From Streptomyces sp. TN58 (lineage in GTDB: Bacteria > Actinomycetota > Actinomycetes > Streptomycetales > Streptomycetaceae): a stretch of DNA of 64,000 nt. The position numbers and the translations under genes are program-made. Under the pieces are notes generated by a model. It did no database searches. It saw only the letters and a program-made list of their open reading frames with translations, and was not told the origin of the DNA. Below, piece after piece: positions 27,531-36,968 of this stretch; the first letter of the stretch is position 1; the number at the start of each line of letters is the position of its first letter. The stretch lies in assembly GCF_001941845.1 (NCBI RefSeq), contig NZ_CP018870.1, positions 2,201,001 to 2,265,000 of the forward strand, in the 5' to 3' direction.

Positions 27531-28390
27531 GGGATGCGGACCGCGGTGCCGCCGACGCGGACGCGGGGGTCGCCCGCGCGCAGCTCCACCGTGAGGACGC
27601 CCGGACGGCCCATGTCCGTGCCCTGGTGGAGGGTCAGCACGGCCTCCTCGGGGACCAGGCCGAGCTCGCGGGCGTACGCGCCGAAGGCGGCCGCAGCGGC
27701 CCCGGTCGCCGGGTCCTCGACGACGCCGCCGACCGGGAACGGGTCGCGTACGTGGAACTCCGCCGGGCCGGCGCGGTGGACCAGCTGGACCGTGGTGAGG
27801 TCCAGGCGCCGCATCAGCGCCTCCAGCCGGGCGAAGTCGTAGTCGAGGTCCGCGAGGCGGACCCGGGTGGCGGCGCCGAGCACCAGGTGGCGGGCTCCGG
27901 CGTAGGCGATCCTCGGCGCGAACGCCGGGTCGAGGTCGGCCTGCGGCCAGTCGAGCGCGGCCAGGGCCTCGGCGAGGTCGGCGGCGCCGATCTCCTCGGT
28001 GTGCGGCTCGACGCTGGTCAGCGTGGCCCGCAGGCGGCCGCCCTCGGCGGTGACGGACACCGGTACGGTTCCCGCGCGGGTGGCGAGGAGCAGTTCGCCG
28101 GGGCCGATGCGCTCCGCGAGCGCGACGGCGGTGGCGACGGTGGCGTGGCCGCAGAAGGGGACCTCGGCCTTGGGGCTGAAGTAGCGCACGGTGAAGGACC
28201 GGCCCTCCTGTCCGCCCAGCTCCTCGGGCGGGCCGGTGAGGAAGGCCGTCTCGCTGTAGCCCAGCCCGGCGGCGATCTCCAGCATCGCGGCGTCGTCCAG
28301 CCCTGAGGCGTCGAGCACGACCCCGGCGGGGTTGCCGCCGTCGGGGTCGCCGGAGAAGGCGGTGTAGCGCAGTACCTCGGTATCGGTCAT
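27527..28390 (-). CDS. PhzF-family isomerase
   Basis: 287 residues, full family length. Motifs: FSGDPDGGNPAGVVLDASG, AAGLGYSETAFL (catalytic Glu), VRYFSPKAEVPFCGHATVA and VVEDPATGAAAAA. PhzF proteins isomerise small acids such as dihydrohydroxyanthranilate; there is no phenazine cluster here, so the substrate is open. Coupled to a GNAT gene. It is a distant paralog of the short PhzF at 19930. Confidence 0.92.
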   Translation of the reverse strand: MTDTEVLRYTAFSGDPDGGNPAGVVLDASGLDDAAMLEIAAGLGYSETAFLTGPPEELGGQEGRSFTVRYFSPKAEVPFCGHATVATAVALAERIGPGELLLATRAGTVPVSVTAEGGRLRATLTSVEPHTEEIGAADLAEALAALDWPQADLDPAFAPRIAYAGARHLVLGAATRVRLADLDYDFARLEALMRRLDLTTVQLVHRAGPAEFHVRDPFPVGGVVEDPATGAAAAAFGAYARELGLVPEEAVLTLHQGTDMGRPGVLTVELRAGDPRVRVGGTAVRIP

Positions 28391-28489
28391 GCGGCCATGA
28401 TCGGCGCCCGTCCCGCGCGGTCGCAACGGAGATCCGCAGGGGGCGGGCAGGAGGCGGGGAGCAGCGGGCAGGAAGCGGGGGCCGGGGGC

Positions 28490-29251
28490 TCAGCCTCGGC
28501 CGATGTACGGCATGGACGTGGCCATCACCGTCGCGAACTGCACGTTCGCCTCCAGCGGCAGCTCGGCCATGTGCAGGACGGTGCGCGCGACGTCGGCGGC
28601 GTCCATGACCGGTTCGACGGCCAGCTGCCCGTTGGCCTGGAGGATGCCGGTCTGCATCCGCTCGGTCATCTCCGTCGCCGCGTTCCCGATGTCGATCTGG
28701 CCGCAGGCGATCCGGTACGGGCGCCCGTCCAGCGACAGGGACTTCGTCAGGCCGGTCATGGCGTGCTTGGTGGCGGTGTAGGCGATCGAGTGCGGGCGGG
28801 GCACGTGGGCGGAGATGGAGCCGTTGTTGATGATGCGGCCGCCCTGCGGGTCCTGCCGCCTCATCTGGCGGAAGGCGGCCTGTGCGCAGAGGAAGGCGCC
28901 GGTCAGGTTGACGTCCACGACGGAGCGCCAGGCCTCGTAGGTGATGTCCTCCAGCGGCACCCCGCCTGGCCCGAAGGTGCCCGCGTTGTTGAAGAGGAGG
29001 TCGAGGCGCCCGTACCGGTCGCGCACTGACTCGAACAGCCGAGTCACGTCGTCCGGGTCGGACACGTCGGCGCGGGCGCACAGCACGTCGGCGTCGGGCC
29101 CGGCCGCGGCGGCGGTCTCCTCCAGCGGCTCGGCCCGGCGGCCGGCCAGGGCCACGGCCCATCCGGCCGCGGCCAGGGCCAGGGCCACGGAGCGGCCGAT
29201 TCCGGAGCCCGCGCCGGTCACCACGGCGATCTTCTTCGTGCGTTCGTCCAT
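28490..29251 (-). CDS. SDR-family oxidoreductase
   Basis: 253 residues, classical short-chain dehydrogenase. NAD(P) motif [12 protein letters not shown] at residues ~10-21, NNAG, Ser in NNGSISAH, catalytic Tyr-x-x-x-Lys in YTATKHA. ALAGRR after strand 2 suggests NADP preference. Substrate unknown. Monocistronic, divergent from the MFS pump gene with an 80-90 base gap. Confidence 0.92.
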   Translation of the reverse strand: MDERTKKIAVVTGAGSGIGRSVALALAAAGWAVALAGRRAEPLEETAAAAGPDADVLCARADVSDPDDVTRLFESVRDRYGRLDLLFNNAGTFGPGGVPLEDITYEAWRSVVDVNLTGAFLCAQAAFRQMRRQDPQGGRIINNGSISAHVPRPHSIAYTATKHAMTGLTKSLSLDGRPYRIACGQIDIGNAATEMTERMQTGILQANGQLAVEPVMDAADVARTVLHMAELPLEANVQFATVMATSMPYIGRG

Positions 29252-29359
29252 GGGGCCGCAGGGTACGTCACAGCGCGCTCCGGTCCCCGGACGTTCCGAT
29301 TGCTGAGAGCATGGGTCGGTCGGGGTGCATAAGAGCAGATGAGAAGACTGGAGTACCGC

Positions 29360-30676
29360 ATGTCGGAGAGAGGCCCCGCGACGGCACCCCCGCACGGCCC
29401 GTCGCCCGAATCGCCCTCCGCGTCCGTCTCCGCGCCCCTGAAGGCAGCACGCCGTACGAGCCTGCTCGTGACGTTCGTACTCGGCGGGCTGACCGCCCTC
29501 CCGCCCCTCTCCATGGACATGTACCTGCCGGCTCTGCCACAGGTCACCGAGTCCCTGCGGAGCCCCGCCGCGACGATCCAGCTGACCCTCACCGCCTGCC
29601 TCGCCGGCATGGCCCTGGGCCAGCTCGTCATCGGCCCGATGAGCGACAGGTGGGGCCGGCGCCGGCCGCTGCTCGCCGGGATGGCCGTCTACGTCCTGGC
29701 CACCGCGATCTGCGCCCTCGCCCCGACCTCCGAGCTGCTGATCTCCTTCCGGCTGCTCCAGGGACTGGCCGGCGCCGCCGGGGTCGTCATCGCGCGCGCC
29801 GTCGTACGCGACCTGTACGACGGCGACGAGATGGCCCGTTTCTTCTCCACCCTGATGTTGATATCCGGGGCCGCCCCGATCGTCGCGCCGCTGATCGGCG
29901 GCCAGGTGCTGCGCTTCGCCGACTGGCGGGGCGTCTTCGTCGTCCTCACCGGCGTCGGCACCGTCCTGACCCTGATGGTCTGGCGCGGCCTCGCCGAGAC
30001 CCTGCCGCCCGAGCGGCGGCACACCGGCGGCGTCGGTTCCGCACTGCGGACCATGCGCGGCCTGCTCGGCGACCGGGTCTTCACCGGCTACACCCTGACC
30101 GGCGGCTTCGCCTTCGCCGCACTCTTCTCCTACATCTCCGCCTCCCCCTTCGTGGTGCAGGAGATCTACGGGGCTTCGCCGCAGACCTTCTCCCTGCTCT
30201 TCGGCCTGAACTCCGTCGGCCTGATCCTCGTCGGCCAGATCAACGGCAAGCTGCTGGTCGGCCGGGTCAGCCTGGACAAGGTGCTGGCCGTCGGGCTCGC
30301 GGTCGTCGCGGCCGCCACGGTGTCCCTGCTGCTGATGGCGACGGGGGCCTTCGGCGAGGTCGGGCTGACCCCCATCGCCACAGCGCTGTTCGTCCTGATG
30401 TCCGCGATGGGCATCGTGCTGCCGAACACCAACGCGCAGGCGCTGATGCGGACCCCGCACGCGGCCGGATCGGCCTCGGCGCTGCTGGGCACCTGCTCGT
30501 TCCTGGTCGGCGCGATCGCGTCGCCGCTGGTGGGCATCGCGGGTGAGGACACGGCCGTTCCGATGGCGCTGGTGCAGCTGGTGTGCGCGGTGCTCTCGGC
30601 GGGCTGCTTCCTGGCCCTGTGCCGGCCGTGGCGGAAGCCGGGCGCGCAGGCCGCGCCCGCCCCCGCCGGGGAGTGA
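29360..30676 (+). CDS. Bcr/CflA-type MFS multidrug transporter
   Basis: 438 residues, 12 hydrophobic helices. Family features: [14 protein letters not shown] in helix 1, motif [15 protein letters not shown] between helices 2 and 3, and [21 protein letters not shown] in helix 4. It exports drugs or metabolites in exchange for protons. The ATG at 29360 (with TGGAG a few bases before) is preferred to 29339, which has no ribosome site. Confidence 0.93.
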   Translation: MSERGPATAPPHGPSPESPSASVSAPLKAARRTSLLVTFVLGGLTALPPLSMDMYLPALPQVTESLRSPAATIQLTLTACLAGMALGQLVIGPMSDRWGRRRPLLAGMAVYVLATAICALAPTSELLISFRLLQGLAGAAGVVIARAVVRDLYDGDEMARFFSTLMLISGAAPIVAPLIGGQVLRFADWRGVFVVLTGVGTVLTLMVWRGLAETLPPERRHTGGVGSALRTMRGLLGDRVFTGYTLTGGFAFAALFSYISASPFVVQEIYGASPQTFSLLFGLNSVGLILVGQINGKLLVGRVSLDKVLAVGLAVVAAATVSLLLMATGAFGEVGLTPIATALFVLMSAMGIVLPNTNAQALMRTPHAAGSASALLGTCSFLVGAIASPLVGIAGEDTAVPMALVQLVCAVLSAGCFLALCRPWRKPGAQAAPAPAGE

Positions 30677-30734
30677 GCCGAGAAGCCCGGCCCTCGCGGA
30701 CGGTCCCGGCCCCGGCCCGCCGTAAACTCGGCAG

Positions 30735-31757
30735 GTGAACGCCTCCGCCCCCACCACCGCCGAAACCCTCCGCAGCACGCTCGGCGGGCTGCTCGACGGA
30801 CTCCCGCCCAAGCAGGCCACCGCCGCCGTCGAGCGGCTCATCGCCAACTACCGGGGGCGGACCCCCACCGACGCACCCGTACTGCGCGACCGCTCGGACG
30901 TCGCGGCGTACGCGGCCTACCGCATGCCGGCCACCTTCGAGGCCGTACGGGCCGCCCTGGACGCCCTCGCCGACGCGGCGCCCGACTGGGCGCCGGAGTC
31001 GCACGTGGACGTGGGCGGCGGCACCGGCGCCGCGGCCTGGGCGGTGGACGCCACCTGGGACGGTCCGCGCCGGACCACGGTCCTGGACTGGGCCGAGCCG
31101 GCGCTGGCCCTCGGCCGGGAGCTGGCGGCCGCCTCCGCCTCGCCCGTGCTGCGCGGCGCCGAGTGGCGGCGGGCCGTCATCGGCACGGGGATGGCCGTCC
31201 CCGACGCCGACCTGGTGACGGTGTCGTACGTACTCGGCGAGCTGACCCCGCAGGCCCGTACGGCCGTCGTCGCCGAGGCGGCGCGGGCGGGCCGCGCGGT
31301 GGTGCTGATCGAGCCGGGCACACCGGAGGGCTACCTGCGCATCCGCGAGGCCCGCGAGCAGCTGATCGCGGCCGGAATGCGGGTCGCCGCGCCGTGCCCG
31401 CACGACGGGACCTGTCCCATCGAGGTCGGCCAGGACTGGTGCCACTTCTCGGCGCGGGTCAGCCGCTCCTCCCTGCACCGGCAGGTCAAGGGCGGCTCAC
31501 TCCCCTACGAGGACGAGAAGTTCAGCTACGTCGCCGCGACCCGCTTCCCGGTGGAGCCGGCCGCATCCCGGATCACGCGCCGGCCGCAGATCCGCAAGGG
31601 GCTCGTCCTGCTGGAACTGTGCGGCCCCGAGGAGGGCGACGGGGCAGGCCTGACCCGGGTCAACGTGACCAAGCGCCACGGCGGCCTGTACAAGGCCGCT
31701 CGGGACGCCGACTGGGGCCAGGCCTGGCCGCCGCCCTCGGACGACGACACCCCCTAG
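30735..31757 (+). CDS. Rsm22-family ribosome-associated methyltransferase-like protein
   Basis: 340 residues. Helical N-terminus, then a class I methyltransferase core with SAM loop [15 protein letters not shown] and [10 protein letters not shown]. Rsm22/METTL17 Cys residues follow: [13 protein letters not shown] and LLELCGPEE, which bind an Fe-S cluster in relatives; the [11 protein letters not shown] motif is also present. Relatives bind the small ribosomal subunit and assist assembly. GTG start. The 3' end overlaps the convergent dimethylargininase gene by three bases. Confidence 0.88.
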   Translation: MNASAPTTAETLRSTLGGLLDGLPPKQATAAVERLIANYRGRTPTDAPVLRDRSDVAAYAAYRMPATFEAVRAALDALADAAPDWAPESHVDVGGGTGAAAWAVDATWDGPRRTTVLDWAEPALALGRELAAASASPVLRGAEWRRAVIGTGMAVPDADLVTVSYVLGELTPQARTAVVAEAARAGRAVVLIEPGTPEGYLRIREAREQLIAAGMRVAAPCPHDGTCPIEVGQDWCHFSARVSRSSLHRQVKGGSLPYEDEKFSYVAATRFPVEPAASRITRRPQIRKGLVLLELCGPEEGDGAGLTRVNVTKRHGGLYKAARDADWGQAWPPPSDDDTP

Positions 31758-32563
31758 GGGCGCAGCTCCTGGGTGCAGCACTTCACGCTGCCGCCGCCCT
31801 TGAGCAGTTCCCCGAGGTCCATCGGTACCGGTTCGAACCCCCGGTCGCGCAGCGGTCCGAACAGCCCGGTGGCCCCCTGCGGGAGCAGGACGTGTCGGCC
31901 GTCCGACACCGCGTTCAGGCCGAGCGCGGCCGCGTCGCGGCCGTCGGCGATCAGCGCGTCGGGGAAGAGCCTGCGCAGCACGCCCTGGCTGCCGGGCGAG
32001 AAGGCGTCGGGGTAGTACATGACCTCGTCGCCGTCCAGGACGCTGAGCGCGGTGTCCAGGTGGTAGTAGCGCGGGTCCACCAGGTCGAGGCCGATGACGG
32101 GCCGGCCGAAGAACTCCTGGGCCTCGGAGTGCGACAGCGGGCTGGAGCGGAAGCCGCGGCCCGCGAGGATGAAGCTCGCGGTGACGGCGAAGTCGCCCTC
32201 GCCCTCGTTGACGTGGGCGGGCTCGTGGACGTCCTGATAGCCGCTGTCGCGGAACCAGTCGAGGTGGATACGGGCCTCGGGGCCGCGTTCCGGGTAGGCG
32301 AACCGGGCCCCGAGGACCCGGCCGTCGACCACCAGCGCCCCGTTCGCCGCGAACACCATGTCGGGCAGCGCGGGATCGGGTACGAGGGTCTCGACGGTGT
32401 GGCCCAGGGACAGGTACCGGTCCCTGAGGTCCTCCCACTGCGCCTGGGCGAGGGGCAGGTCCACCGGTTTCGTGGGATCCATCCACGGGTTGATGGAGTA
32501 CGTGACCTTGAAATGTGCGGGTGGGCACATCAGGTAGCGCCGGGGTGTGGCGTCTCTGCGCAA
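31754..32563 (-). CDS. ddaH: dimethylarginine dimethylaminohydrolase (dimethylargininase)
   Basis: 269 residues, guanidine-group-modifying fold. Motifs: RRYLMCPPAHF, YSINPWMDP, FAANGALVV, EGEGDF, YYHLDTALSVLD (catalytic His) and the C-terminal SVKCCTQEL with the nucleophilic Cys. It hydrolyses methylated arginine to citrulline plus methylamine. The start is a TTG at 32563, six bases after AGGAG (32570-32574); an internal ATG (Met of LMCPP) is less likely. Divergent from a TetR gene that may control it. Confidence 0.9.
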   Translation of the reverse strand: MRRDATPRRYLMCPPAHFKVTYSINPWMDPTKPVDLPLAQAQWEDLRDRYLSLGHTVETLVPDPALPDMVFAANGALVVDGRVLGARFAYPERGPEARIHLDWFRDSGYQDVHEPAHVNEGEGDFAVTASFILAGRGFRSSPLSHSEAQEFFGRPVIGLDLVDPRYYHLDTALSVLDGDEVMYYPDAFSPGSQGVLRRLFPDALIADGRDAAALGLNAVSDGRHVLLPQGATGLFGPLRDRGFEPVPMDLGELLKGGGSVKCCTQELRP

Positions 32564-32739
32564 AGAAGGCTCCTCACGACTTTCACGACTCGGGACGAGT
32601 GCTGGAAGGAATCGTCTCCCCTGGGACGGGTACGCCGCAGTGGACCGATGGGGTGGTTTACGAAATCGATGAACTCCGGGGGCTGCGGCGGGGCTCGGGG
32701 CGATGGGGGCGGCTCCGGCCGTGGCTGAGGCTGAGGAGA

Positions 32740-32751
32740 CGAGACGTCTCG
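32740..32751. promoter_or_regulatory. probable TetR operator
   Basis: CGAGACGTCTCG, a perfect 12-bp palindrome 17 bases before the TetR start. A short palindrome this close to a TetR gene is typical of autoregulation. It is 176 bases from the ddaH start. Confidence 0.6.
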
Positions 32752-32768
32752 CTGCGATACTCTCGGGC

Positions 32769-33380
32769 ATGACCAAGACCCCTGACGCCACGCGCCGCAG
32801 CGACCGCTCCCGGCGCGCCATCCTCGACGCCGCGCTCGCCCTCGTCGGGGAGGTCGGCTACAACAAGCTGACCATCGAGGCCATCGCCGCCCGCGCCGGC
32901 GTCGGCAAGCAGACCATCTACCGCTGGTGGCCGTCGAAGGCGGCCGTCCTCCTCGAAGCCTCCCTCGCGCTCGCCGGGGACGCGGAGACGGACGCCGAGT
33001 GGACCGGCTTCCCCGACACGGGGGACCTCGCCGCCGACCTCAAGCACGTCCTGCGGGCGACGGTCGACGAGTTCAACGACGAGAAGTACGAGGCCCCCGC
33101 GCGCGCCCTGACCGCGGCCGGAGCCACCGACCCCGAGCTCGGCGCCCGGTTCACCGAGCAGCTGCTGGAGCCGCAGCTCGCCCTGTACGAGGCCCGGTTG
33201 CGCACGGCCCGCGAGGCCGGCCAGCTCGCACCCGACACGGATCTGCGGCTGACGGTGGAGATGCTGCTCGGACCGCTGACGTACCGCTGGCTGCTGCGCA
33301 CCGCGCCCCTCACGCACGCGTACACCGACGCACTGGTGGACAGAGTGCTCGGCGGGGTGGCAAACGTCACCGCCCGCTAG
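32769..33380 (+). CDS. TetR/AcrR family transcriptional regulator
   Basis: 203 residues. TetR helix-turn-helix at about 13-60: AILDAALALVGEVGYNKLTI, VGKQTIYRWWPSKAAVLLEA. The C-terminal ligand domain resembles TetR_C (LLGPLTYRWLLRTAPL). The ATG at 32769 is directly before the domain. Probably represses itself through the palindrome at 32740, and perhaps divergent ddaH. Confidence 0.93.
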   Translation: MTKTPDATRRSDRSRRAILDAALALVGEVGYNKLTIEAIAARAGVGKQTIYRWWPSKAAVLLEASLALAGDAETDAEWTGFPDTGDLAADLKHVLRATVDEFNDEKYEAPARALTAAGATDPELGARFTEQLLEPQLALYEARLRTAREAGQLAPDTDLRLTVEMLLGPLTYRWLLRTAPLTHAYTDALVDRVLGGVANVTAR

Positions 33381-33550
33381 CCGCAGGACAACCTGCGTTC
33401 ACCCGGGAATGTTTGCCCTGATTCTGTGGATATGTTGTGGTTGGCGCTCACCCATCCCCGGCCCCCCGGTCATCGAGAGCGGTCACCCGGGGCGCAGGAT
33501 GGTGGGACCATGTGAAGGTCTGCCGGGGCAACGGTGAGGTGAGGGGATAG

Positions 33551-34300
33551 ATGGGGTCTGAGTCCGGCCGCGTCAAACGCGGCGAGCAGAGCAGGATCTC
33601 CCAGTGGCTGCGCCGGCGGCAGAAACCCACCGCCGAGGACCCCGCACGAGAGCGCGAGGCGCTCCTCCTGGCCGTCGCCGCAGCGGGTCTCCCGCTCGCC
33701 CCGGCCGCCCATCCCGCCGGCTACCGGTGTTCGTGCGACCGCATCGGCTGTCCGACCCCGGCCCGACATCCGGTCTCCTTCGCCTGGCAGACGCAGTCGA
33801 CCACCGACCGCGCGCAGATCGAGCGGTGGGCGCGCAACGAGCCCCAGGCCAACTTCGTCACCGCGACCGGCATGGTCCACGACGTACTCGACGTCCCGTT
33901 GGAAGCCGGTGCCGCCGCCCTCGCGCGGCTCCTGGAAACCGGCGTCAAGGTCGGCCCCGTCGCCGAGTCGGGCGGCAGCGGCGACCAGGCCCGGATGCTC
34001 TTCTTCACCGCCACCCGCGGCACCCCCGAGGACGAGGACGAGTGGTGGCCGTGCGCGCTGGACTGCCACCCCGAGACGATGGACGAACACCCGGGGCTGC
34101 GCTGGCACTGCCGCGGCAGCTACGTCCTGGTCCCCCCGGCGGCCCTCCCCGGCGACCAGGCGGTGACCTGGATCCGCGGCATGGAGCACCCTCTCCCCGA
34201 CCCGCTCACCCTCCTGGAAGCCCTGACCGACGCCTGCGCCGCGTACGCGGACACCTCCGAGCGCACCCCGGCGACGGTGGCCTGGCCGCTGGGCCGCTGA
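33551..34300 (+). CDS. bifunctional primase/polymerase (prim-pol)-like domain protein
   Basis: 249 residues. After a basic start the region HPAGYRCSCDRIGCPTPARHPVSF with four Cys/His residues and the NFVTATGMVHDVLDVP stretch match actinobacterial proteins annotated as prim-pol N-terminal domain. In true prim-pol the last stretch carries catalytic acids (xDxD); here it reads VLDVP, so catalysis is doubtful. Developmental or DNA-related roles are possible, not shown. It starts at an ATG after GAGGGGAT. Confidence 0.75.
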   Translation: MGSESGRVKRGEQSRISQWLRRRQKPTAEDPAREREALLLAVAAAGLPLAPAAHPAGYRCSCDRIGCPTPARHPVSFAWQTQSTTDRAQIERWARNEPQANFVTATGMVHDVLDVPLEAGAAALARLLETGVKVGPVAESGGSGDQARMLFFTATRGTPEDEDEWWPCALDCHPETMDEHPGLRWHCRGSYVLVPPAALPGDQAVTWIRGMEHPLPDPLTLLEALTDACAAYADTSERTPATVAWPLGR

Positions 34301-34309
34301 CCCGTACGC

Positions 34310-34348
34310 CGCTGGGACGTTGACGACGTACGGCGCTGGGACGTTGAC
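34310..34348. repeat. 15-bp direct repeat, 24-bp period
   Basis: CGCTGGGACGTTGAC occurs at 34310-34324 and 34334-34348 in the gap after the prim-pol-like gene. No function seen. Confidence 0.6.
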
Positions 34349-34387
34349 CCGTACCGCACGGGGACGCCAGGCGCCGGAACGTGAAGC

Positions 34388-34407
34388 GCCGGGGGCCGTG
34401 CCCCGGC
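34388..34407. terminator. short hairpin between converging genes
   Basis: GCCGGGG-GCCGTG-CCCCGGC, a perfect 7-bp stem between the prim-pol-like gene and yaaA, which converge here. Confidence 0.45.
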
Positions 34408-34457
34408 CACCGCCACGGGCGCGCCGTCGGCGGCGCCGCCGGGCCGGGATCCGTCCG

Positions 34458-35261
34458 TCAGTGGTGGATCTGCGTGACGACCACGTCGAGGGACCAGGCG
34501 CGGCCGGCCTTCGCGGGGGCTTCCGCCTCGACGGCGTAGCCCAGGTCCCGCAGCGCCGTCACCAGCTCCGCCGGCGAGCCGGGCACGGCTCCGGCCACCA
34601 GCAGGTCCCGGACCAGGCGGCCCTTGGTGGCCTTGTTGAAGTGGCTCACCACGGAGCGCTTCTCCACGCCGTCCACCATCTGTGAGTGCAGCACCCGCAC
34701 GGTCGCGGTCCGGCCCGCCACCTCGCCCTTGGGCTTCCACGCCGTCGCGTACGCCGCCGAACGAAGGTCCAGTACCAGCCCGTCCCCGGCGGCCGCGGGC
34801 AGCACCTCGGCCAGCGGGCCGCGCCAGTACGCGCCGAGCGCGCCCAGCGCGGGGAGCTTCACGCCCATCGAGCAGCGGTACGAGGGGATCCGGTCGGTGA
34901 TCCGCACCGCGCCCCACAGCCCCGAGAAGACGAGCAGCGCCTCCTCGGCGGTCGCCCGCGCCGCCGCGGGCAGGTCGGCCAGTCCCAGCGCGTCGTAGAG
35001 CACGCCGGTGTAGATCTCCCCCGCCGGGCGGGCCGCCGCCGAGCGCAGCCGCGCGTTCTTGGCTACCTCGCCGCGCAGACCCTCGCTCAGGCCCAGCACC
35101 TCACGCGCCTTGAGCTCGTCGCCGGCGCACAGTTCGACCAGCTCCTCCAGCACCGCCGCCCGGGCCGGCGCCAGACCGGGCAGCGACAGCTCCTGCGGCC
35201 GGAGCGGTGCGCCGGAGCCGTCGGCGGCCTTTCCCTCGGAGGGCGGCAGCAGCACGAGCAC
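34458..35261 (-). CDS. yaaA: YaaA-family peroxide stress protein
   Basis: 267 residues. Starts LVLLPPSEGKA, the signature YaaA opening, and contains IYTGVLYDALG, VFSGLWGAVRITDRIPSYR and VVSHFNKATKGRLVRDLL. In E. coli YaaA binds DNA and lowers free iron during peroxide stress; whether it does so here is inference. GTG start with AAGGAG upstream. Monocistronic. Confidence 0.9.
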   Translation of the reverse strand: MLVLLPPSEGKAADGSGAPLRPQELSLPGLAPARAAVLEELVELCAGDELKAREVLGLSEGLRGEVAKNARLRSAAARPAGEIYTGVLYDALGLADLPAAARATAEEALLVFSGLWGAVRITDRIPSYRCSMGVKLPALGALGAYWRGPLAEVLPAAAGDGLVLDLRSAAYATAWKPKGEVAGRTATVRVLHSQMVDGVEKRSVVSHFNKATKGRLVRDLLVAGAVPGSPAELVTALRDLGYAVEAEAPAKAGRAWSLDVVVTQIHH

Positions 35262-35335
35262 GGTGGTTCTCCTTCTGTACGGCACGACGCAGGGGTGCGG
35301 CCCCCCGAACAGCGTAGGGGGTGCCGGGGAGGGAC

Positions 35336-36166
35336 TTACGCCGGGCGGCGGAGGGTGGTGACCAGGGCGCGGGGATCGTCGGCGTGGAAGCGGATCGTGC
35401 GGGCCGCCGCGCGGGCGCCGAGCGGGCGGACGAAGGTGAGCGGGCGGTTCAGTTCCAGCGTCACCGTGGTCTGGCTGCCGACGGCGAGGTCGAGCACCCC
35501 GTCCTCGGAGAGCGTGACCAGCCGCCCTTCGGGGTAGCGGCGGTCCACCCGTACCGAGGCCACCGCGTCCGGCGGGACGGCAAGGTCGAAGAGGGCGCCG
35601 TAGCGGATGCGCAGCGAGCCGTCGGCTCCGACCACGTGCGGCCGGGTGACGCAGGAGGCGTGAAGGCCGAGCAGGAGCACGATCCCGTACACGTCCAGTA
35701 CGAGCACCGCACGGTGCACCGCCGGCCAGGGGATGAGCAGGGCCAGGGCGAAGGTCTCGACGACCGACACGAAGACCATCCCGTACATCATGGCCGTCTG
35801 CGGTCCGGTGTAGCCGGCGGCCAGGTCCCCGGGGCGCACCCCGTGTTTCCTGCGCAGGACCCACCGGCCGAGCGAGGCTCCGGCGCGCAGCTCGTGCCGG
35901 AGCAGCCGCCGGACCTGGACCGGCACCACGGCCCGCACGGCCGTCCGCAGGGCCGCTCCCCGCCCCTCACCGGCGGCCCGGGCAGCGGCGTACAGCCTGT
36001 GGAGCGCCCACGCCTCCAGCAGCAGCACCGCCGACACCACCGCCTCCGCCGCGGTCAGAACGGCCCCGGGCAGCCGTACCCCGGCCGCGACGCACGCCAC
36101 GAGTGCCAGTTCGGCCGGCAGCACGGCGGCAGCGGCGATCCGTGCCGCCCGTGTCGTGCGGGTCAT
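35336..36166 (-). CDS. membrane protein, unknown
   Basis: 276 residues. Two hydrophobic N-terminal helices, a basic amphipathic middle (VRRLLRHELRAG), two more helices (about 120-165), then a soluble C-terminal beta-rich part ending near a TIRFHADDP stretch that looks like a PH-type domain. No family is claimed. Its ATG overlaps the stop of the MerR gene (ATGA), so it is co-translated and a likely MerR target. Confidence 0.8.
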   Translation of the reverse strand: MTRTTRAARIAAAAVLPAELALVACVAAGVRLPGAVLTAAEAVVSAVLLLEAWALHRLYAAARAAGEGRGAALRTAVRAVVPVQVRRLLRHELRAGASLGRWVLRRKHGVRPGDLAAGYTGPQTAMMYGMVFVSVVETFALALLIPWPAVHRAVLVLDVYGIVLLLGLHASCVTRPHVVGADGSLRIRYGALFDLAVPPDAVASVRVDRRYPEGRLVTLSEDGVLDLAVGSQTTVTLELNRPLTFVRPLGARAAARTIRFHADDPRALVTTLRRPA

Positions 36167-36897
36167 CCCCGTCCCCTCTCCATGAAGGCTTCCATGACCC
36201 GGCGGACGACCTCCGCCTGCGCGGGTGCGTAGTCGGCGAGCAGTGCCTCTTTGAACCCGGGCACGACCACCCCGTCCCGCGGGATCGCCGCGAACACCTC
36301 CTCGGGGACGGCCGCCACCAGCTCCGCCGCGAGGCCCGGGATCCGCGGATCGTCCACGGCGGCGTCGGCGAGTTCGTCCAGCCGCTCGTACAGGGCGAGC
36401 ACTCCGGGGTCGGCGGCCAGCGGCCCGAGTGCGGCGTAGACCTCCTCGCCGCCGACACCGGTCGCGTCGAGGAGCGTCAGGTGTTCGCGGTCCTTCGCGG
36501 CGGTCGGGGACGTGGTCCGCGGCGCCTTCTCCAGCAGTGCGGCGAGCGCGGGCGAGAGCGGTTCGCCCGCTCCCGGCCCGGCGGCCAGCAGTACGGCGAG
36601 CCGTCGCCGCCGCTCCTGGATCTCGGCCTCCTGGCGGGCGAGGTCGGCGTCGAGCTCCTGAAGTACGTCGGCCAGGTCGCGCCCGGCGTCGTCCGCGAGG
36701 ACGTCGCGCACCTCGTCGAGGCTGAGGCCGAGCTCGGTGAGCCGGCGTACGCGGGCCAGCAGGACGGCGTCCCGGACGGTGTAGGCCCGGTATCCGTTGG
36801 GGCGCCGCTCCGGTTCCGCGAGCAGGCCGACATGGTGGTAGTGCCGGATCGCCCGGGTGGTGACACCGACGACCGCGGCGATCTCTCCGATCCGCAT
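36163..36897 (-). CDS. MerR family transcriptional regulator
   Basis: 244 residues. MerR winged helix at residues 1-70: MRIGEIAAVVGVTTRAIRHY, PNGYRAYTVRDAVLLARVRR. A coiled coil follows (about 78-112), then a ~130-residue effector domain of unknown ligand. No Cys pair in the dimer helix, so it is not a classical metal sensor. It probably activates its own leaderless promoter and the membrane protein that overlaps its 3' end. Confidence 0.93.
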   Translation of the reverse strand: MRIGEIAAVVGVTTRAIRHYHHVGLLAEPERRPNGYRAYTVRDAVLLARVRRLTELGLSLDEVRDVLADDAGRDLADVLQELDADLARQEAEIQERRRRLAVLLAAGPGAGEPLSPALAALLEKAPRTTSPTAAKDREHLTLLDATGVGGEEVYAALGPLAADPGVLALYERLDELADAAVDDPRIPGLAAELVAAVPEEVFAAIPRDGVVVPGFKEALLADYAPAQAEVVRRVMEAFMERGRG

Positions 36898-36903
36898 GCC
36901 CTC

Positions 36904-36934
36904 AGTAGAAACCCTGCCGTTGCGGCAAGGTCAA
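36904..36934 (-). promoter_or_regulatory. MerR-type promoter with 19-bp spacer
   Basis: On the minus strand: TTGACC, a spacer of exactly 19 bp, TCTACT. The spacer contains the dyad ACCTTGCCG-CA-ACGGCAGGGT. Over-long 19-bp spacers with a dyad between -35 and -10 are the hallmark of MerR-activated promoters. The -10 is 7 bases from the ATG at 36897, so the mRNA would be leaderless. Confidence 0.75.
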
Positions 36935-36968
36935 GCGGTGACGGCACAGCCGGTAACATGGTCGCCAC

